In this document: positions 10,998 to 22,497 of the stretch, piece by piece
Numbering within the stretch: the stretch's first letter is position 1
How the letters are laid out: the number at the start of each line of letters is the position of its first letter
From: Poa pratensis
Lineage: Eukaryota > Streptophyta > Magnoliopsida > Poales > Poaceae
Assembly: GCA_947311845.1 (NCBI GenBank)
Contig: CAMZMU010000027.1
Location: 43,674,853-43,738,852, forward strand
DNA length: 64,000 bases
Direction: 5' to 3'
Notes under the pieces: generated by a model
The model's input: only the letters and a program-made list of their open reading frames with translations
Database searches by the model: none
Told to the model about the DNA's origin: nothing
Translations under genes and position numbers: made by a program

Positions 10998-13610
10998 ATA
11001 TTTGTCAATCTTAATAGTAACTCTGGAAATATCGATTGCTAATTTATTATGCAATGATATAGGAGATACGGCAAGTAAGATGACGGAGGAGTAAAGGTGG
11101 TGATGTGCGTCAAGCTCGGCGCATGAAGTTTCATCCACAAGATGAAGGCATCTCCAATTTACTTTCAAGTTTTAGTTTAAGAGATTTGAGGGTTTTACCC
11201 TAAGTTATTTTGTAATAGGATCGCATTTATGGCGATGAAAGTACTCTTGTGATTTTGTGAGATTTTATCTCTCGTTTATCAAAGAATATTTTGGATCAAT
11301 CCCTTCGTGGATGATCAAGTTACAAATCTCTTGAATTATGGAAATATCATTTGTTCTAAGATATATTGTGAAGCTGTTGATACCACCTTCGTGTGGCACT
11401 ATTGTCTCAAATAGATCATAGTAATATGATGGAAGGATTTTGAGATATTGCACATAGTGAAGTTAATCAATGATGAGTTTTGAGATAGTCAATATTTTAT
11501 TTGATATCTTGGGACTACACAATATTGTTTTAGAAATATTGTCTTAGTAATATGATGAATAGAAATTTATTTCGATTCATGTATTTGATCAATTGATTAA
11601 ATAATTGCTAAGAAATTGTTGCTTGCAGAATTATTCCAAGAAATCCAATTACAGTATTTATTGCATTGTTTTAGTTTTAGCACAAAGTAAAGTCTTTAAA
11701 GGAAATCATGTCATGTCTTGAAAGATAGACATAAAGGGACATGATAATTTTAGGTACTTGGAATTTCTGAAAAGAGGTTCGGTCCTAAAATAAAGAAGAC
11801 TTAGGAATATTTATCTTATGAGTTGTGTCATAGTTTTGAAAGATAAACATAAGAAGACACAAAGAATTTGGGACCTAAAGTTTTATGAAAGATTGAAACT
11901 TGATCCTAAAGGAGGAAGATAAATAGAGATTTATTTTGTTGGTTGTTCCAATAAGTTAATTGGAAATCCTTTTGTAACCACCACATAAGTGACAATGTTT
12001 TGCCACTAAGATATATGTGATTCTTGAGGAATTTATTCTTCTAAAGAATTCTAGTGGGAGGATAGTGAAATCTTGGAGATTATTTGAATCTTCGGAAATA
12101 GTTATCAGATGTTGCGCAAGCGGAAGCAATTCCAATTGACAAGTCTTTTAACTAATACCGAGAGTCTATGCATTTAATGCATGACGTCTTGTCAAGATAA
12201 ATTCACTTAACCAGAATAGTGTAACATATGAGTTTCTAGGAAACTTATATGTTAAAACAAAATAAAGAAAGGATGTGCTAGAATAAGATCCCAATAGATT
12301 ATGACTTAGATGTCATATAGAAATTAATATCATTATTGTTGAGTTATGATAAACTCAATAAGGATCTTTTTGTTAGACGAAAAGATGATCGCAAAGTTGT
12401 GTTGATCAAAGGAAAGTTTTATGATAGGAAGTTTATATGAGATATTGACAAAGACATATTCCTTTTCAAAAGGAAAGATGGATCGAGGTTGTGTACTTAG
12501 TACAGCTCGAGGGTCTTTTGTTAATTGAATATAAATCAAATCATAAAAGGAATATATTTGTCTAGGACAAATAAATGATATTAAAAGGAGGAAACGAAAC
12601 AAATTTTGTTTTGAGTTTCAAGAAATAAAGGAAAGTCATAGTTTCATTTAAATCAGTGGGAGCTTAGTTATATTATTCGAGTTTGAATAATGTAATTTTA
12701 GATTGTTTTGTTTTGATACAATGTGTAGTGTTATTAAAGGAAATTAATAACATGCATGTTTGGAACATATTCGTCACATCACATATGGAAGTTGCCATAT
12801 AAAGATGAGATATAATGTTGCGGAAATTTCATTGAGGGTGTTTTGAATATTATTCAAAATACAGAGAATGAAAATTCTCATAAAGTTTAAGGAAATTCAT
12901 GTGCAAGAACCATGGCTGTTTCATACGGTGGTGAGCATGATCAATTGATTTGAAATCTTGATCATAAAGGAATTTCTTAAGATGTGAAATTTTAAGATCA
13001 AAACAAAGTAGTCAAACTTATTGTTGACAAGTTGAATTTGCTAAAAGTTCAATTGACTCCAATTAAGATGAGGATTCTCCATAAGGTGTATTTTGAAGAA
13101 GTTACTTCAAAAGTGAGAAATACTCATAATGTAAGAGTTGCATTGGAAAATCTTATGAGATAAGTATAAAGGTTAAGACAAGGATTAGATGACAGAATTT
13201 TCTAAATTTTGTGCATCACAAATGATGGGTATGTTTATGTAAAACATTGAGTCTATATTACGAAATCTACAACAAGTGGCAAAGACAGTGGGAGCGCAAA
13301 GCTTCCATGATGAAGGGTTGACTAGGTGTGGTTCTTTACGAAGAACAACTAATTGGTAAAACAATGAAATTGTATTCTTAGTAAAGGTTCCAGGGTTTCA
13401 CCTAGAATAACCAGGCTACAAGTGATCATATGATCAATTGAGGTTATGCATGAAAAGATGTGTATCTTTTTGCATAAGAAACATAAAGTTCACATAGTCA
13501 CCATTAGGGACTAAACAGACAAATGTCAACCACAGAAGGGTGAGCATGAGAAACACCGAACATCGTATAGATGTTAAACTTATGCAAGCTAAACATTGCC
13601 AGTTTGTGCA
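10998..13610 (+). other. AT-rich non-coding interior of copia element
   Basis: 2.6 kb between Gag and the polypurine tract. It is AT-rich with no ORF above about 90 codons. I found no integrase, reverse transcriptase or RNase H motifs in any frame. It occupies the position where pol would lie and may be replaced or deeply decayed pol sequence. Confidence 0.7.
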
Positions 13611-13620
13611 AGTGGGAGAC
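13611..13620 (+). other. Polypurine tract of copia element
   Basis: AGTGGGAGAC abuts the 3' LTR start at 13621. It is the plus-strand primer site expected in LTR retrotransposons. Confidence 0.85.
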
Positions 13621-15867
13621 TGTTGGATATATGCCCAAAAGGCAATGTATTTATACATGTGACAATGTATTTATACATATGTATATCTGATTCATACATT
13701 ATTGATTCGTATTCTCTATGCTATAACTGCAGTGATTTCTAAATGCGTGATTTAGGGAAAAGCTCACCTGCACGTAGAGAATGTGAATACGTAAAAAGTA
13801 CCCTAGTTCTTTTATGGACTAATTCTTAATGCTAGATGACGCGGCTTTTCCTAGTCATGGACATAGAGTTTATGTCAGCATCAAGGATGGCATATTATTG
13901 GACTATAATATGGCTGGGTCACCCAAGTGTTGGTATGCTAAGAGATTCCGTTAAATAGTCTTTTTGTCCTTAGCTTTATCACAGAAAGGTTGTTGTATAA
14001 CATGTCCTTGTAACCATGAGGTTATTGGGGTCATGCATATTGGAGGAGTTGCTTTGGTGCTGTCAACCGTCACGGCCGTAACAGGGTGACCATAAAGGCA
14101 GTTGCTGGGTAGCTTCAAAGGTGTGTGTGTATCCTGATGTTCTGAGATGGGAAATTACTCCTCTAGGTTAAGAGAGATACTTCCAGGGCCCGCTCGGTAT
14201 TATATACATATCCACTACGTTCTGCAGACAATGCATGGTGAAGTTACACCGTGTGGGATATCATAATACGGCAACGAGTAAATGGAACTTACCGGTAACG
14301 AGATAGACAAAGATGATGTGAATCAATCCTTGATTGATTCATGGTATCATCACGGATCTATATCTCGGGTGAAGTTCAGTGTCGCGAGTAATGGGATTGA
14401 TATATCATAATCAACAGTAGAGTTATTCGCATAACGATAGCAGCCACACAGGACGTCCTTGGAACTGTCATTGGCCGGTGATTGGTTGATACCCAACCAA
14501 TTATAGCTACCCGTTATCGGACCTGTAGGGTGGACACACTTAAGCTAGGATTGGTTAGTTGTGTTATATGGTTGGTCTGGAACATGGAGACAGTATCATC
14601 GGCATGGTGCTTGCGTGATATGACATACCTTGTCAAGAGAGAAAGTTTGAGAGAAAGTTTGTGATAGAAGTTACTATCACGGTCGGATTTATTCCGAGGT
14701 TTATATGGAGGATATATTTGTCCGGAGTATTTTGTCGGCGGACACTAGGTGTCCCGGATCATATGAAAGGAGTTTCATATGATAGGTAATTAATTCGGTG
14801 AATATTCTGTAAAAGGAAATATTCAAATAAAATTAATATGACAAAGTATTATTTAATTATATGTTAATTAAATATTCATTTATTTAATTGATAAACAATT
14901 ACGGGAAAATATTAAGGCCACACCGCAAAGTGGTGGTGGGCCGAAGACGTCGGCCAAACCCTGGTGGGCCATGCGGCCCACGGCGGGGTTGGTGGCGCGG
15001 CGGCCGAGGCGCCGGCCAGGCGGCCCCACCCCCAGGTTGGTGGCAGCCAAGGCGAGCCCCACCGCGCGGCAAGACAGGAGGCGGGCCAGGTGGGCCCCAC
15101 CCGCCCTAGGTCGGTTCGACCTAGGGGCGGGCCCCACCCGGCCGGCCGGTGCAAGGAAGGGAGAGGGGAGGAGAGTTGGGGTGCAACCCCAACTCATCCT
15201 CCCATACCGAATTGGGCAAGGGGACTTTCCCCTTGTCCAATCTTTGTCCAATTGGACTAGGGGAAGGTTTCCTCCTTCCCAAGTCTCCCTACCCCTTGGG
15301 CTCCTTTATAAACCCCACCCCTCTAGTTGTGGGAACAAGCAATTAGACACAATAGACACCAAATAGACAAGATAGAAATCTCGCGTCAAGCTCTCAAGTT
15401 TAGATCTCTTCTAGTTGGATTAGAGGGACCTCTAATTAGAGGCGACCTATCCGATTAGACTAGATCTAATCTCCCTCTCCTTCTCATGTGTTGAGATCTC
15501 CACCTTCATATACACTAGCAGACTTCAAGCTTGGACGGCGAAGCCCTGCTGAACCTTTCCAGTGTACGTGTGCAAGCTCTCGGAGGGGTTACTCGTCATA
15601 GACGTTGCACCCTTCAGCTGTTGAACAAGGTGGTGAAGCAAAGGAGAAGAAGGCGTCGGATTCTCTCTACCAGGCTTGGTTGAGAAGAGACCGCGTGCGG
15701 CTACATCGACTACGTCATCAACACGTTCTTCCGCAATCTACGGTGTTGGTAACGTATACTAAACTAGATCTTCGAATCTTCGTATTCGCATGTATCTTGA
15801 TAGTAGATCTTGGAATAGGGTTGCATAGGTATACGTGAAAATTTAATTTACCGTACGCGTCAACCCA
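13621..15867 (+). repeat. Copia 3' LTR, complete
   Basis: A 2.25-kb LTR opening with TGTTGG right after AGTGGGAGAC and ending near CAACCCA. It supplies the uninterrupted reference for the split 5' LTR. The two LTRs differ by several indels and substitutions, so the element is older than the gypsy nested in it. Confidence 0.92.
15305..15312 (+). promoter_or_regulatory. TATA-like box in copia 3' LTR
   Basis: TTTATAAA lies in a GC/pyrimidine-rich context 560 bp before the LTR end; the same motif occurs at 8309-8316 in the 5' LTR. It is the likely core promoter of the element, inferred from motif and position only. Confidence 0.5.
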
Positions 15868-16460
15868 GTACTAACATGGACCACCAGGAACATTAGCAAA
15901 AGGCAAAATCGACCCATGCTATTCTTGAGGCAAAGGGAAAAATTATTGTCTTGTACACATCTAAAGGATTAACTAACAAAATGTGTTCAGACATCACTTC
16001 CTTGCTTTCTCATTTCGACCACAACTCTGATTGCTTAATGCCTGACTAAGATAGGAGAAAACTATGCTGTTCCAGATAGTATCTGTAATTGCGTAAAATA
16101 TTACTCAGATAGTTGTACAGCCCTTATGTTTTTCTCAAATATTTCTACACTTATTTTGTGAAGACAGATATATGCAGCAACACATGTTTTCATGGTCTAG
16201 TACATGCGCATGGAGATTCACAAAAGGACCAACATAAAAGATGAAAAGATTGAGCTGATTATTTCTGAAAAATATTCTTAATGACTACACACCGCCATAT
16301 AATTAGATACAAAAGGTAGTCATCAAGAAAATTACAATGTATGTGAGTTAACTATTGTCAATCCTTTCCTCTCTCCTCCCAAGAATCCCAGCTATTCAGT
16401 GTGTAGATACAGCGGGACTACTTAGAAACTGCAATTGCCAGAAACAACAGGGTATGATGA
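15868..16460. other. Unassigned flank between copia LTR and Harbinger element
   Basis: About 590 bp of AT-rich sequence. I see no gene, repeat or splice structure in it. Confidence 0.6.
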
Positions 16461-18155
16461 GAGCATCTCCAGTCGGGGCACCCAAATGCCGCTCAAAGGC
16501 TTTGAGGCGTGTCGGACACATTTTTTCCCCCACTCGCGCCGCCCAAATCTGATTTCGGTCCGGCGCGGCCCAGTTTTGTGTCCGGCACGCCCAGCCCACG
16601 CCCTCAACTTGGGGCGGCTTGGGGCGACCCCGGATACAACGAAACTGCCGCCCCCGACGCGCGGCCACGCCTGGCAGTGAGACACGAAGCGACGGTCGTC
16701 GTCAAAGGCGCGTCACGCCTCGTTTCACTGCCCGGCGCAGACGCCCAGCGAGCCGGCGCGCAGGCGCCAGTGATGACCGTCGCGTCGCCTCCCTCGCTGG
16801 AGTGAATGCGGCGCGCCTTTTCGAGAACCACGGCGTTAATGCCCACCGCTCTCCGGCGACAATAAAAAGGCCGCCCCCCCCCCCCCCGCGCTCACTCGCC
16901 CCTCCTCTCTCCTCTCTTCCTCCGCCGCCTCCTTCTACACCGCACGCCACCACACGAGATGGCCGGCAACTGGCGACGCACCGGAGGCGCGGTGGCGAAC
17001 GGCTTTGGGCCGCGCACCCTCCTCTTGGCCGAGTCCGAGCGCTGCGGGAGAACAGCTACCCCATGCCTCCCGACATGCACGTCGGAGGACCATTCGCCAT
17101 CAATGTCCGGGGCATCCCGGTGCCGCGGCCGCTCACGCGGACGAAGCGCGACTTCTATGCCTCGCAGATCGCCCATTATTGAAACGATCTAACGCCGGAG
17201 TAGCGCGAGGACCTGCGCTGGAACCCGAAGGACCCGGGCAACGTCCCCCGCTACGAGGAGGCGTTCCAGCGCGCCTTCGACAAGGAGATGAACCGCTGGG
17301 ACGGCCCCGGCCCGTGCCTAGGAACAAGAACGTCCTCGGGCGTGAGGCGTTCTGGAGCGTGCCTCACCGCACGCTCCCTATCGTCATGGAGCACATCGCC
17401 AATGGCGCCTCCATCCTGGAGTGGCCGCCGGCGGCGCATGTCCCGCCTCCGCCTCAGGCACCGCGAGCCAACAGGTGGGCGTCGCCAGCCAACAGGTGGG
17501 CACCGCGGCGTCGCCTCCTTCCTCGCGCTCGACGGCATCCTCCTCGCGCGCATCCTCCTCGTCGCGCTCTTCCTCCTCCCTCTCCCGCCCGCCGGGCTGC
17601 TGACGCCGAAGCCGGAGCCGATGAAGATCAAGGCGGAGGCGGGACGTCGCATGCGGCGTCGCTCTACGTCGAGCTGAAGGCGGCGCAGGAGGCCCACGAC
17701 GAGGAAGAGCTCCTCCGGCAAGCGGAGGTCGCGTCCCTCAACGACGTGCCGCCCATGGACGCGCAGAAAGCCTGCGCCTGGTCGGCGTACATGCACGCCC
17801 AGGAAATTGGCGTGCCGTTCGTCGACCTCACCGGCGAAGCCCCCGCCCTAGCCGCGTCAAGAAGGAGGACGACGGCGAAGCAGGAACCAGCAGCGTGAAG
17901 GAGGAGAAGGACCCCTACTGGGCCTTCGACCGCCGCTACCAGTAGATTTAGGTTTAGGGTTTAATTTCGTTCAATATGTAAAAGTTCCTAAAATTTGAAT
18001 GAAATTTACCTAAGTTTGAATTTTAGTTATTTTGTTTGGGCGGCGCGAGTGGGGAGCGACGGCGCCCAAATGCGCCAGACCTTCCGGACAGCGCCCAAAG
18101 GGTCTGTCCGGAAGGCCTTTGGGCGGCCATTTGGGCGCCCCGACTGGAGATGCTC
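16461..18155 (+). mobile_element. PIF/Harbinger-type DNA transposon, copy 1
   Basis: Terminal inverted repeats GAGCATCTCCAGTCGGGGC (left) and its complement (right) bound a 1695-bp, very GC-rich element. The inverted similarity extends further inward (GGCGCGAGTGGGGAG near the right end mirrors the left). Flanking TGA at 16458-16460 and 18156-18158 is a 3-bp duplication. A sister element at 26753-29297 has the same ends with TAA duplicates, the usual Harbinger target type. No transposase is present. Confidence 0.88.
16959..17943 (+). pseudogene. Broken ORF carried by Harbinger copy 1
   Basis: Pieces of one protein are readable across three frames. An N-terminal piece from ATG 16959 (MAGNWRRTGGAVANGFGPR) shifts frame near 17045 to a piece containing SYPMPPDMHVGGPFAINVRG and TKRDFYASQIAHY. 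This ends at a TGA at 17180, where a Trp codon (TGG) would fit. Reading continues through a NPKDPGNVPRYEEAFQRAFD-like region, with a second in-frame stop near 17202. It then shifts near 17320 to a long frame (PRNKNVLGREAFWSVPHRTL, then Pro/Ala-rich, then ELKAAQEAHDEEELLRQAEV) ending at 17898. I recognise this as a protein type repeatedly found inside grass non-autonomous transposons, but I know no biochemical function for it. At least two stops and two frameshifts make it non-functional. Confidence 0.7.
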
Positions 18156-18158
18156 TGA

Positions 18159-19315
18159 GGAGGACATACAACATGCGGCCTTGGCTGTAGGGGATGCCTC
18201 CTGACCAGGGATGATAACTTTTGTTCCTTTCAATACGCTCGAGTTTCCGCCCTGAATTAGCCTCTATAAGCTAGAATGATTTGAATGCTTGCATGTAAAG
18301 ATAAAATATAATTAATAAATATTAGTGGGATGACATGAAAAATTGATTGGATAAAACTACCAGTGACGTGGATAACTTGCATATGAAGATAGAAAAATAA
18401 TAATTACACTTAGTAAAGTTTTATACTTTGTAAAAAGTAGTATAGATTACCTCATATTTAGCTCGGTTTTATCACTGGTTGGCACCCGAGACCCCGAAAA
18501 TTGGTAGAGGAAAAGGCAACAAGCAAGGGAAAGAGTAAAGAACCCCGAAAATTGGTGGAATAAGCGATAAGACCCTGCCTGAGAGTGCAATGGTCTCCCA
18601 CCAGTCATGAACTGATCTAGGACACATCCGGTGGGATTAAACAGACGTCAGTCACACCGATGAGAGAGAGAGAGAAAACAGACATCAATCATGTTCACCA
18701 CCATGGAGCATTCGAGCAGTTCTGAGCGTGAGGACATGATCCACCTAGCGTGCATTGACTCGTGTCGTAGACCTCACTTCTCCTGAGGCAGATTACGACT
18801 TGCTGATTTTAGTACGGCGAGTTGGCGAGACGACAACTAACCAGGCAAGCTCGTTGTCGGTCCAATCAGATCATTCATTATCCCAGGTTTACAAGGTTCG
18901 TGCTATGGTACGAGAAAAGGAAATTATATCCATCGATAGGCCGAAAGGATGATACGTCCCAAGGAAGGATCCATCCATTGCAACGCCGAAAGGGGATGCA
19001 TCCTACCTACAGTAGCAATAAATCCATCGCCTTTTGTCTTTACAACGTTCTCAATGGGTCAACGATGGTCGCTTTTGAAATGAGATCTATTTTTTCCTAC
19101 TAGCCAATTTCTTACCGAGAAGGTCTTTTTCAAACAAATAAAAGGGAGGTTTAGATTAGACAATCAGGGAATATTTTAACCCGTCTTAAAACACAAAGAA
19201 ATGCGAGATGCATCGAGAGTTGAAGTCTCGCTTTACAGGTAAACAAGAGAGAACATCGTAGAGCTATGGGTACGAAATAACTATATGCGCCGACAGAGGA
19301 ATCTATAGTAAGATT
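18159..19315. other. Unassigned intergenic stretch
   Basis: No credible ORF. The 15-base motif ACCCCGAAAATTGGT occurs twice (near 18491 and 18542) and there is a GA-dinucleotide run at about 18662-18676. No transposon ends were recognised. Confidence 0.55.
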
Positions 19316-19321
19316 TTTATT
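19316..19321 (-). promoter_or_regulatory. Putative polyadenylation signal
   Basis: AATAAA on the minus strand, about 265 nt after the stop codon of the small membrane-protein ORF. Positional inference only. Confidence 0.35.
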
Positions 19322-19585
19322 GAATGGAATGTGAATGGTATTGTACACCACAGACACCACGGAGACGGAGGATCCTACGCTACCGAGGACACCACGGCCG
19401 CGCCACCGCACGCCGGGGACGCCGCCCCACCGACCGACTCCAAGGTGGGTCCATACAGGTTACCTCCGCCGCACCTCCCTCGGCCTACACCCGGCGAACA
19501 ACGTCATCTCGCTGCTGCCGCCGTGCTCCTCCTCCTCCTCCTCGTCCCTGCAGCACCGGCCAGCGTCAGATCTCCGGCGGCACCT

Positions 19586-19888
19586 CTACGGTGGCGCACG
19601 CCTCGGTAGCAGGTGGTCGTTGTGGCATCCGGCGACGAAGTCGATGAGGTCCTTGCCGGCGTTGTCGTGAGCGCCCCCGGGCGGCGGCGAGATCCGGAGC
19701 AGCACGGTCATGGCGACGAGGAAGAAGGCGGTGGAGACGAGCAGCGGCCAGAAGAAGGAGACGACGGCGCCGAGCCTGGGCCCGATGGCGGAGACCGACA
19801 CCACGGCGGCAGCGAAGAGCGCCACCGCCGCCGCCACCCGCAGCCGGTGCTCCCACACTAGCTCCCCGAACTTGGCCTTGGTCGTCAT
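19586..19888 (-). CDS. Small two-TM membrane protein (probable single-exon host gene)
   Basis: A 100-residue ORF starting at the ATG 19886-19888 (MTTKAKFGELVWEHRLR). Two hydrophobic segments follow: residues ~18-38 (VAAAVALFAAAVVSVSAIG) and ~42-65 (AVVSFFWPLLVSTAFFLVAM). After these come a short loop with SPPPGG and a polar tail containing KDLIDFVAGC. The pattern of a basic, positively charged N-terminus, two membrane spans and a conserved-looking C-terminal LIDFVAGC fits small membrane proteins of unknown function in grasses (recollection, not searched). High third-position GC, a pyrimidine-rich leader upstream on the minus strand and an AATAAA at 19316-19321 support a real transcript. No transposon-protein resemblance. 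Function unknown; it could also be a retrocopy. Confidence 0.6.
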   Translation of the reverse strand: MTTKAKFGELVWEHRLRVAAAVALFAAAVVSVSAIGPRLGAVVSFFWPLLVSTAFFLVAMTVLLRISPPPGGAHDNAGKDLIDFVAGCHNDHLLPRRAPP

Positions 19889-19946
19889 CGGCGGAGGGAT
19901 CGGCAGCCCGAGAAGGAGGGATCTGGTGGCGACCTCTTTGAGCTAG

Positions 19947-20363
19947 CTAGGTAGCTCGGTGGATTTGGCCGTGGCTGGGGGTTTGGGTTGGGGAGGGAGG
20001 TGGGGTTTGCTCGGTGGAGAGTGGGGAAAGGGATGGTGGCGAGAGTGGGGTTATCTCAGACTGGGGAGATTCGCGTTGCCGCCGCCTCCAGCCAAGCCCG
20101 GTTGGTAGCGTAGTGTGCCTTTTTGGGCATGTTTTTTTTCTTGCAGCACCCACCGCGGATGGCGTGGACGGTGCAAGCTTTGCCTTTTTGGATGGAGTTT
20201 CCATAAATGCCCCCCGCGACCGCTTTGTGCTACCATCGTTCAGGTTGTGCGACGAATGACATGCGCAGTGTTTCGCGGCACAGTTCTTGTCTAGTGTACC
20301 TACAACTAATGCCATGTCATATCTTCCGCTCGGCGGATAACTCAGAGCATCTCCGGCAGACAC
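19947..20363 (-). other. Unclear minus-strand ORF between membrane-protein gene and copia relic
   Basis: A 138-codon frame rich in Ser, Pro and Lys (ETPSKKAKLAPSTPSAVGAA, then a Pro-rich tail). It starts inside decayed Gag sequence, so its first part is not a native start. I do not recognise it. It may be a gene fragment, transposon-derived sequence or chance reading of the GC-rich leader upstream of 19888. Confidence 0.25.
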
Positions 20364-20369
20364 CGTAAA

Positions 20370-20880
20370 ATTCGGACCTGTTCATCTTTGTGAAATACTG
20401 ATGCACATTCATGGTGGACTTCTCTGTGTCATTGAGAGCAGCTCGGAGATGGTGTACCTTTGTGCGGGAAGCAGTATAGAACATCTTGCTGATGGCGGAC
20501 CCGGCCTCGGCGGTGGAGTCCATCCCGAGAACGTGAGACAGGATATCGGGCTACAACGAGTTCAGCAAGAAACGCAACACCTGCTGATCCCGTGCAACCC
20601 ATGTGAGGTACGCATGATTGCCACTGTGGTCTTCTTCTCCTCCTCATCTTCAACCTCTAGGGTTTTGGGCGGCGCACGGTCGGTGCCGTCGAGCAGGCCC
20701 ATGACATTGGCACCACGGAAAGCTGGGAAGACAAGAGCCTTCCAGAGAAGGAAATTGTTGCGCGTAAGGGCTTGGGCAGAGGGCGCCCTAGGGCGTCGGC
20801 CAGAGAGGCGATCGAGGACGATGACGCATGGCAGCGCGGGAGGGTAGGGTTATAGGTATATTGGGCGGCGGCTATAGAAG
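20370..20880 (-). pseudogene. Decayed copia Gag fragment
   Basis: On the minus strand, in shifting frames, one reads an N-terminal piece SSSSIASLADALGRPLPKPL, then NNFLLWKALVFPAFRGANVM and GLLDGTDRAPPKTLE, and after further breaks GMDSTAEAGSAISKMF, SRTKVHHLRAALNDTEKST and QYFTKM. This is the order of the N-terminal half of a plant copia Gag (DUF4219/UBN2 type). The rest of Gag, pol and the other LTR are missing. At least three frameshifts and a stop are present. Confidence 0.78.
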
Positions 20881-21045
20881 CGGCGCCGGTTGGCAAGGAT
20901 TTTGGGTTGTGGTTTTGTAGATTGTGGACGACGGCGACGACAAGAAGCAGCGGAGGTCGGCAGGGTATTGGGTTATTGAGGCGGCGGCTGCTGAAGGAGC
21001 AGCGACGGCGGCGATATTGGGCAGCTAGGTCATGGAAGGGACGAC

Positions 21046-21056
21046 GTCTGATACCA
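21046..21056 (-). other. Primer-binding site of copia relic
   Basis: Reads TGGTATCAGAC on the minus strand, initiator tRNA-Met type, directly next to the LTR end at 21057. Confidence 0.8.
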
Positions 21057-21215
21057 TGTTGGAAATTGTGAAAGGAACAATACCCTCGTTAGAGGTTTCG
21101 GTTGCATGTTATATAGGTGGAAAAAGCCCCCACCGTGGCATATACATGAAGTGTACGTATAGGTCGGAGTACTACTTCGTACCGTATACGTACATGTGTA
21201 TTACATCATCTAACA
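21057..21215 (-). repeat. Short copia LTR (5' LTR of relic)
   Basis: On the minus strand it starts TGTTAGATGATGTAATACAC and ends CAATTTCCAACA, 159 bp in all, with a TATA-like CTATATAAC inside. Orientation, primer site and the Gag fragment to its left all agree. The partner LTR was not found; the element is truncated on the Gag side. Confidence 0.78.
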
Positions 21216-21221
21216 AAAAGG

Positions 21222-21412
21222 ACGGGAGAGCCACATGCCCTGATCAAGTGTGGTACGCACGAAGTAGTCATCGAGCACCCGTACGTTTTGTTTAGTTGCG
21301 GTTTAGTAGCGTTGTGGCTTTCATGAGTGTTCTGCAAAAAAACAAAAACAAAATCGTCGATCAAACGGCTAAACTCATAACTGAATGACATTTGGCCAAT
21401 GAGAAGTTTAAG
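21222..21412. repeat. Diverged copy of 52090-52290
   Basis: Shares GAGCCACATGCCCT near its start and, after a variable middle, CATAACTGAATGACATT and neighbouring bases with 52090-52290. The matches are in the same order and orientation. The similarity begins just right of the copia LTR (21215), so the copia insertion marks its left edge here. Confidence 0.7.
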
Positions 21413-22497
21413 GTTCCGTTTGATAGATCAACTAAACTGAAGTAATTCAAAACCAAAGTATTCCAACGCGTGGAAAATACATACTACAACATTCACCTAT
21501 TATCTGAAAACCGACACATAATAAACTGATTATCTATTCGGTTGACGACTATAGACAAAAGTGACAAAATTGACCTATTATTTGAAAGCCAACACAACAT
21601 AAACTGATTTCTGAAACCAATTCACGAAATGCCCATATTCGCATGGCTCCATCCTACTATATATAAAAGGCTGTGGAATTCAGCCCCAGACAGCGCTCCA
21701 CGTCGCGCCGAAACCCCAGCCGTCCATTCAGCGCGATCGACGGCTAACATCGAACCACGTCGCCCCCAAAACCCCGCCGCACTGTTCATCGCGAGTTTTA
21801 ACCAATCGGGAGACGACACCTGTCCCGGTCACCCGTCGGTCACCTCCGGTTCCACCGGTCACCGCATATTTTTGCGAAAACCCCCCGCGAAAGGACCTAA
21901 CCGCAAAATGCAAAAAACACAGGGTTCTCCCAGCAAAAGGTTCCGCAGACCTCCCCCTCCTCTGACCTGCATCGACGCTGCCGGCTGACGTCACCATGGC
22001 CCCCCCTGTCAGCCGCCGCACGACGGGAAAAAAAAGCCGCGGCGGGGAGATGGGCTCCTAGCTGGGCTGGGCGGCCTTCTCTGCATCTGCGCTCGGCCCA
22101 GCGGGGGCCTCGACTTTTTTTTCCCCACTATTTTTCCTATTATTCAAAACTTCCAAAACCAACTTCAAAACAGTTCAGACAAAAATCTCCAAACTTCCTG
22201 CAAAAACAAATCTGCATTTCAACTTCCATATTACAAACATATTTCAAAACTCAAATTTGTTGACTATTTACGAATAAAAACAAAATCGGATCCTCGATTT
22301 GTTGACACTATTTGCGAATAAAAAAACTCTTCAAATACAACTTCAAAACAGTTCAAACAAAAATCTCCAAACTACCTGCAAAAACAAATCTACATTTCAC
22401 ATTCCATATTACAAACATATTTCAAAACTCAAATTTGTTGACTACTTACGAATAAAAACAAAATCGGATCCTCGATTTTTTCTATTTCAGCTTTCAA

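Larger units (their letters stand above)
1..15867 (+). mobile_element. Copia-type LTR retrotransposon, gag only, left end outside window
   Basis: The first 1016 bp repeat the stretch from 14023 onward, so the window opens about 400 bp inside a 5' LTR. The 3' LTR starts at 13621 with TGTTGGATATATGCCC, directly after a purine-rich tract. The primer site after the 5' LTR is TGGTATCAGAGC, complementary to initiator tRNA-Met and typical of plant copia elements. Only a Gag ORF is visible inside; I see no protease, integrase or reverse transcriptase, so the copy is non-autonomous or heavily deleted. Its 5' LTR was later split by a gypsy-type insertion (1017-8023). LTR end positions are good to about 3 bp, because the sequence GTA follows both LTR copies. 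Confidence 0.9.

Noticed and set aside
16604..17176. Minus-strand ORFs across Harbinger copy 1
   Set aside because: Composition shadows of a GC-rich coding strand; the plus strand gives recurrent protein segments.
20344..20358. GAGCATCTCCGGCAG resembling a Harbinger terminus
   Set aside because: No matching inverted end was found to the right, and it lies beside decayed copia Gag.
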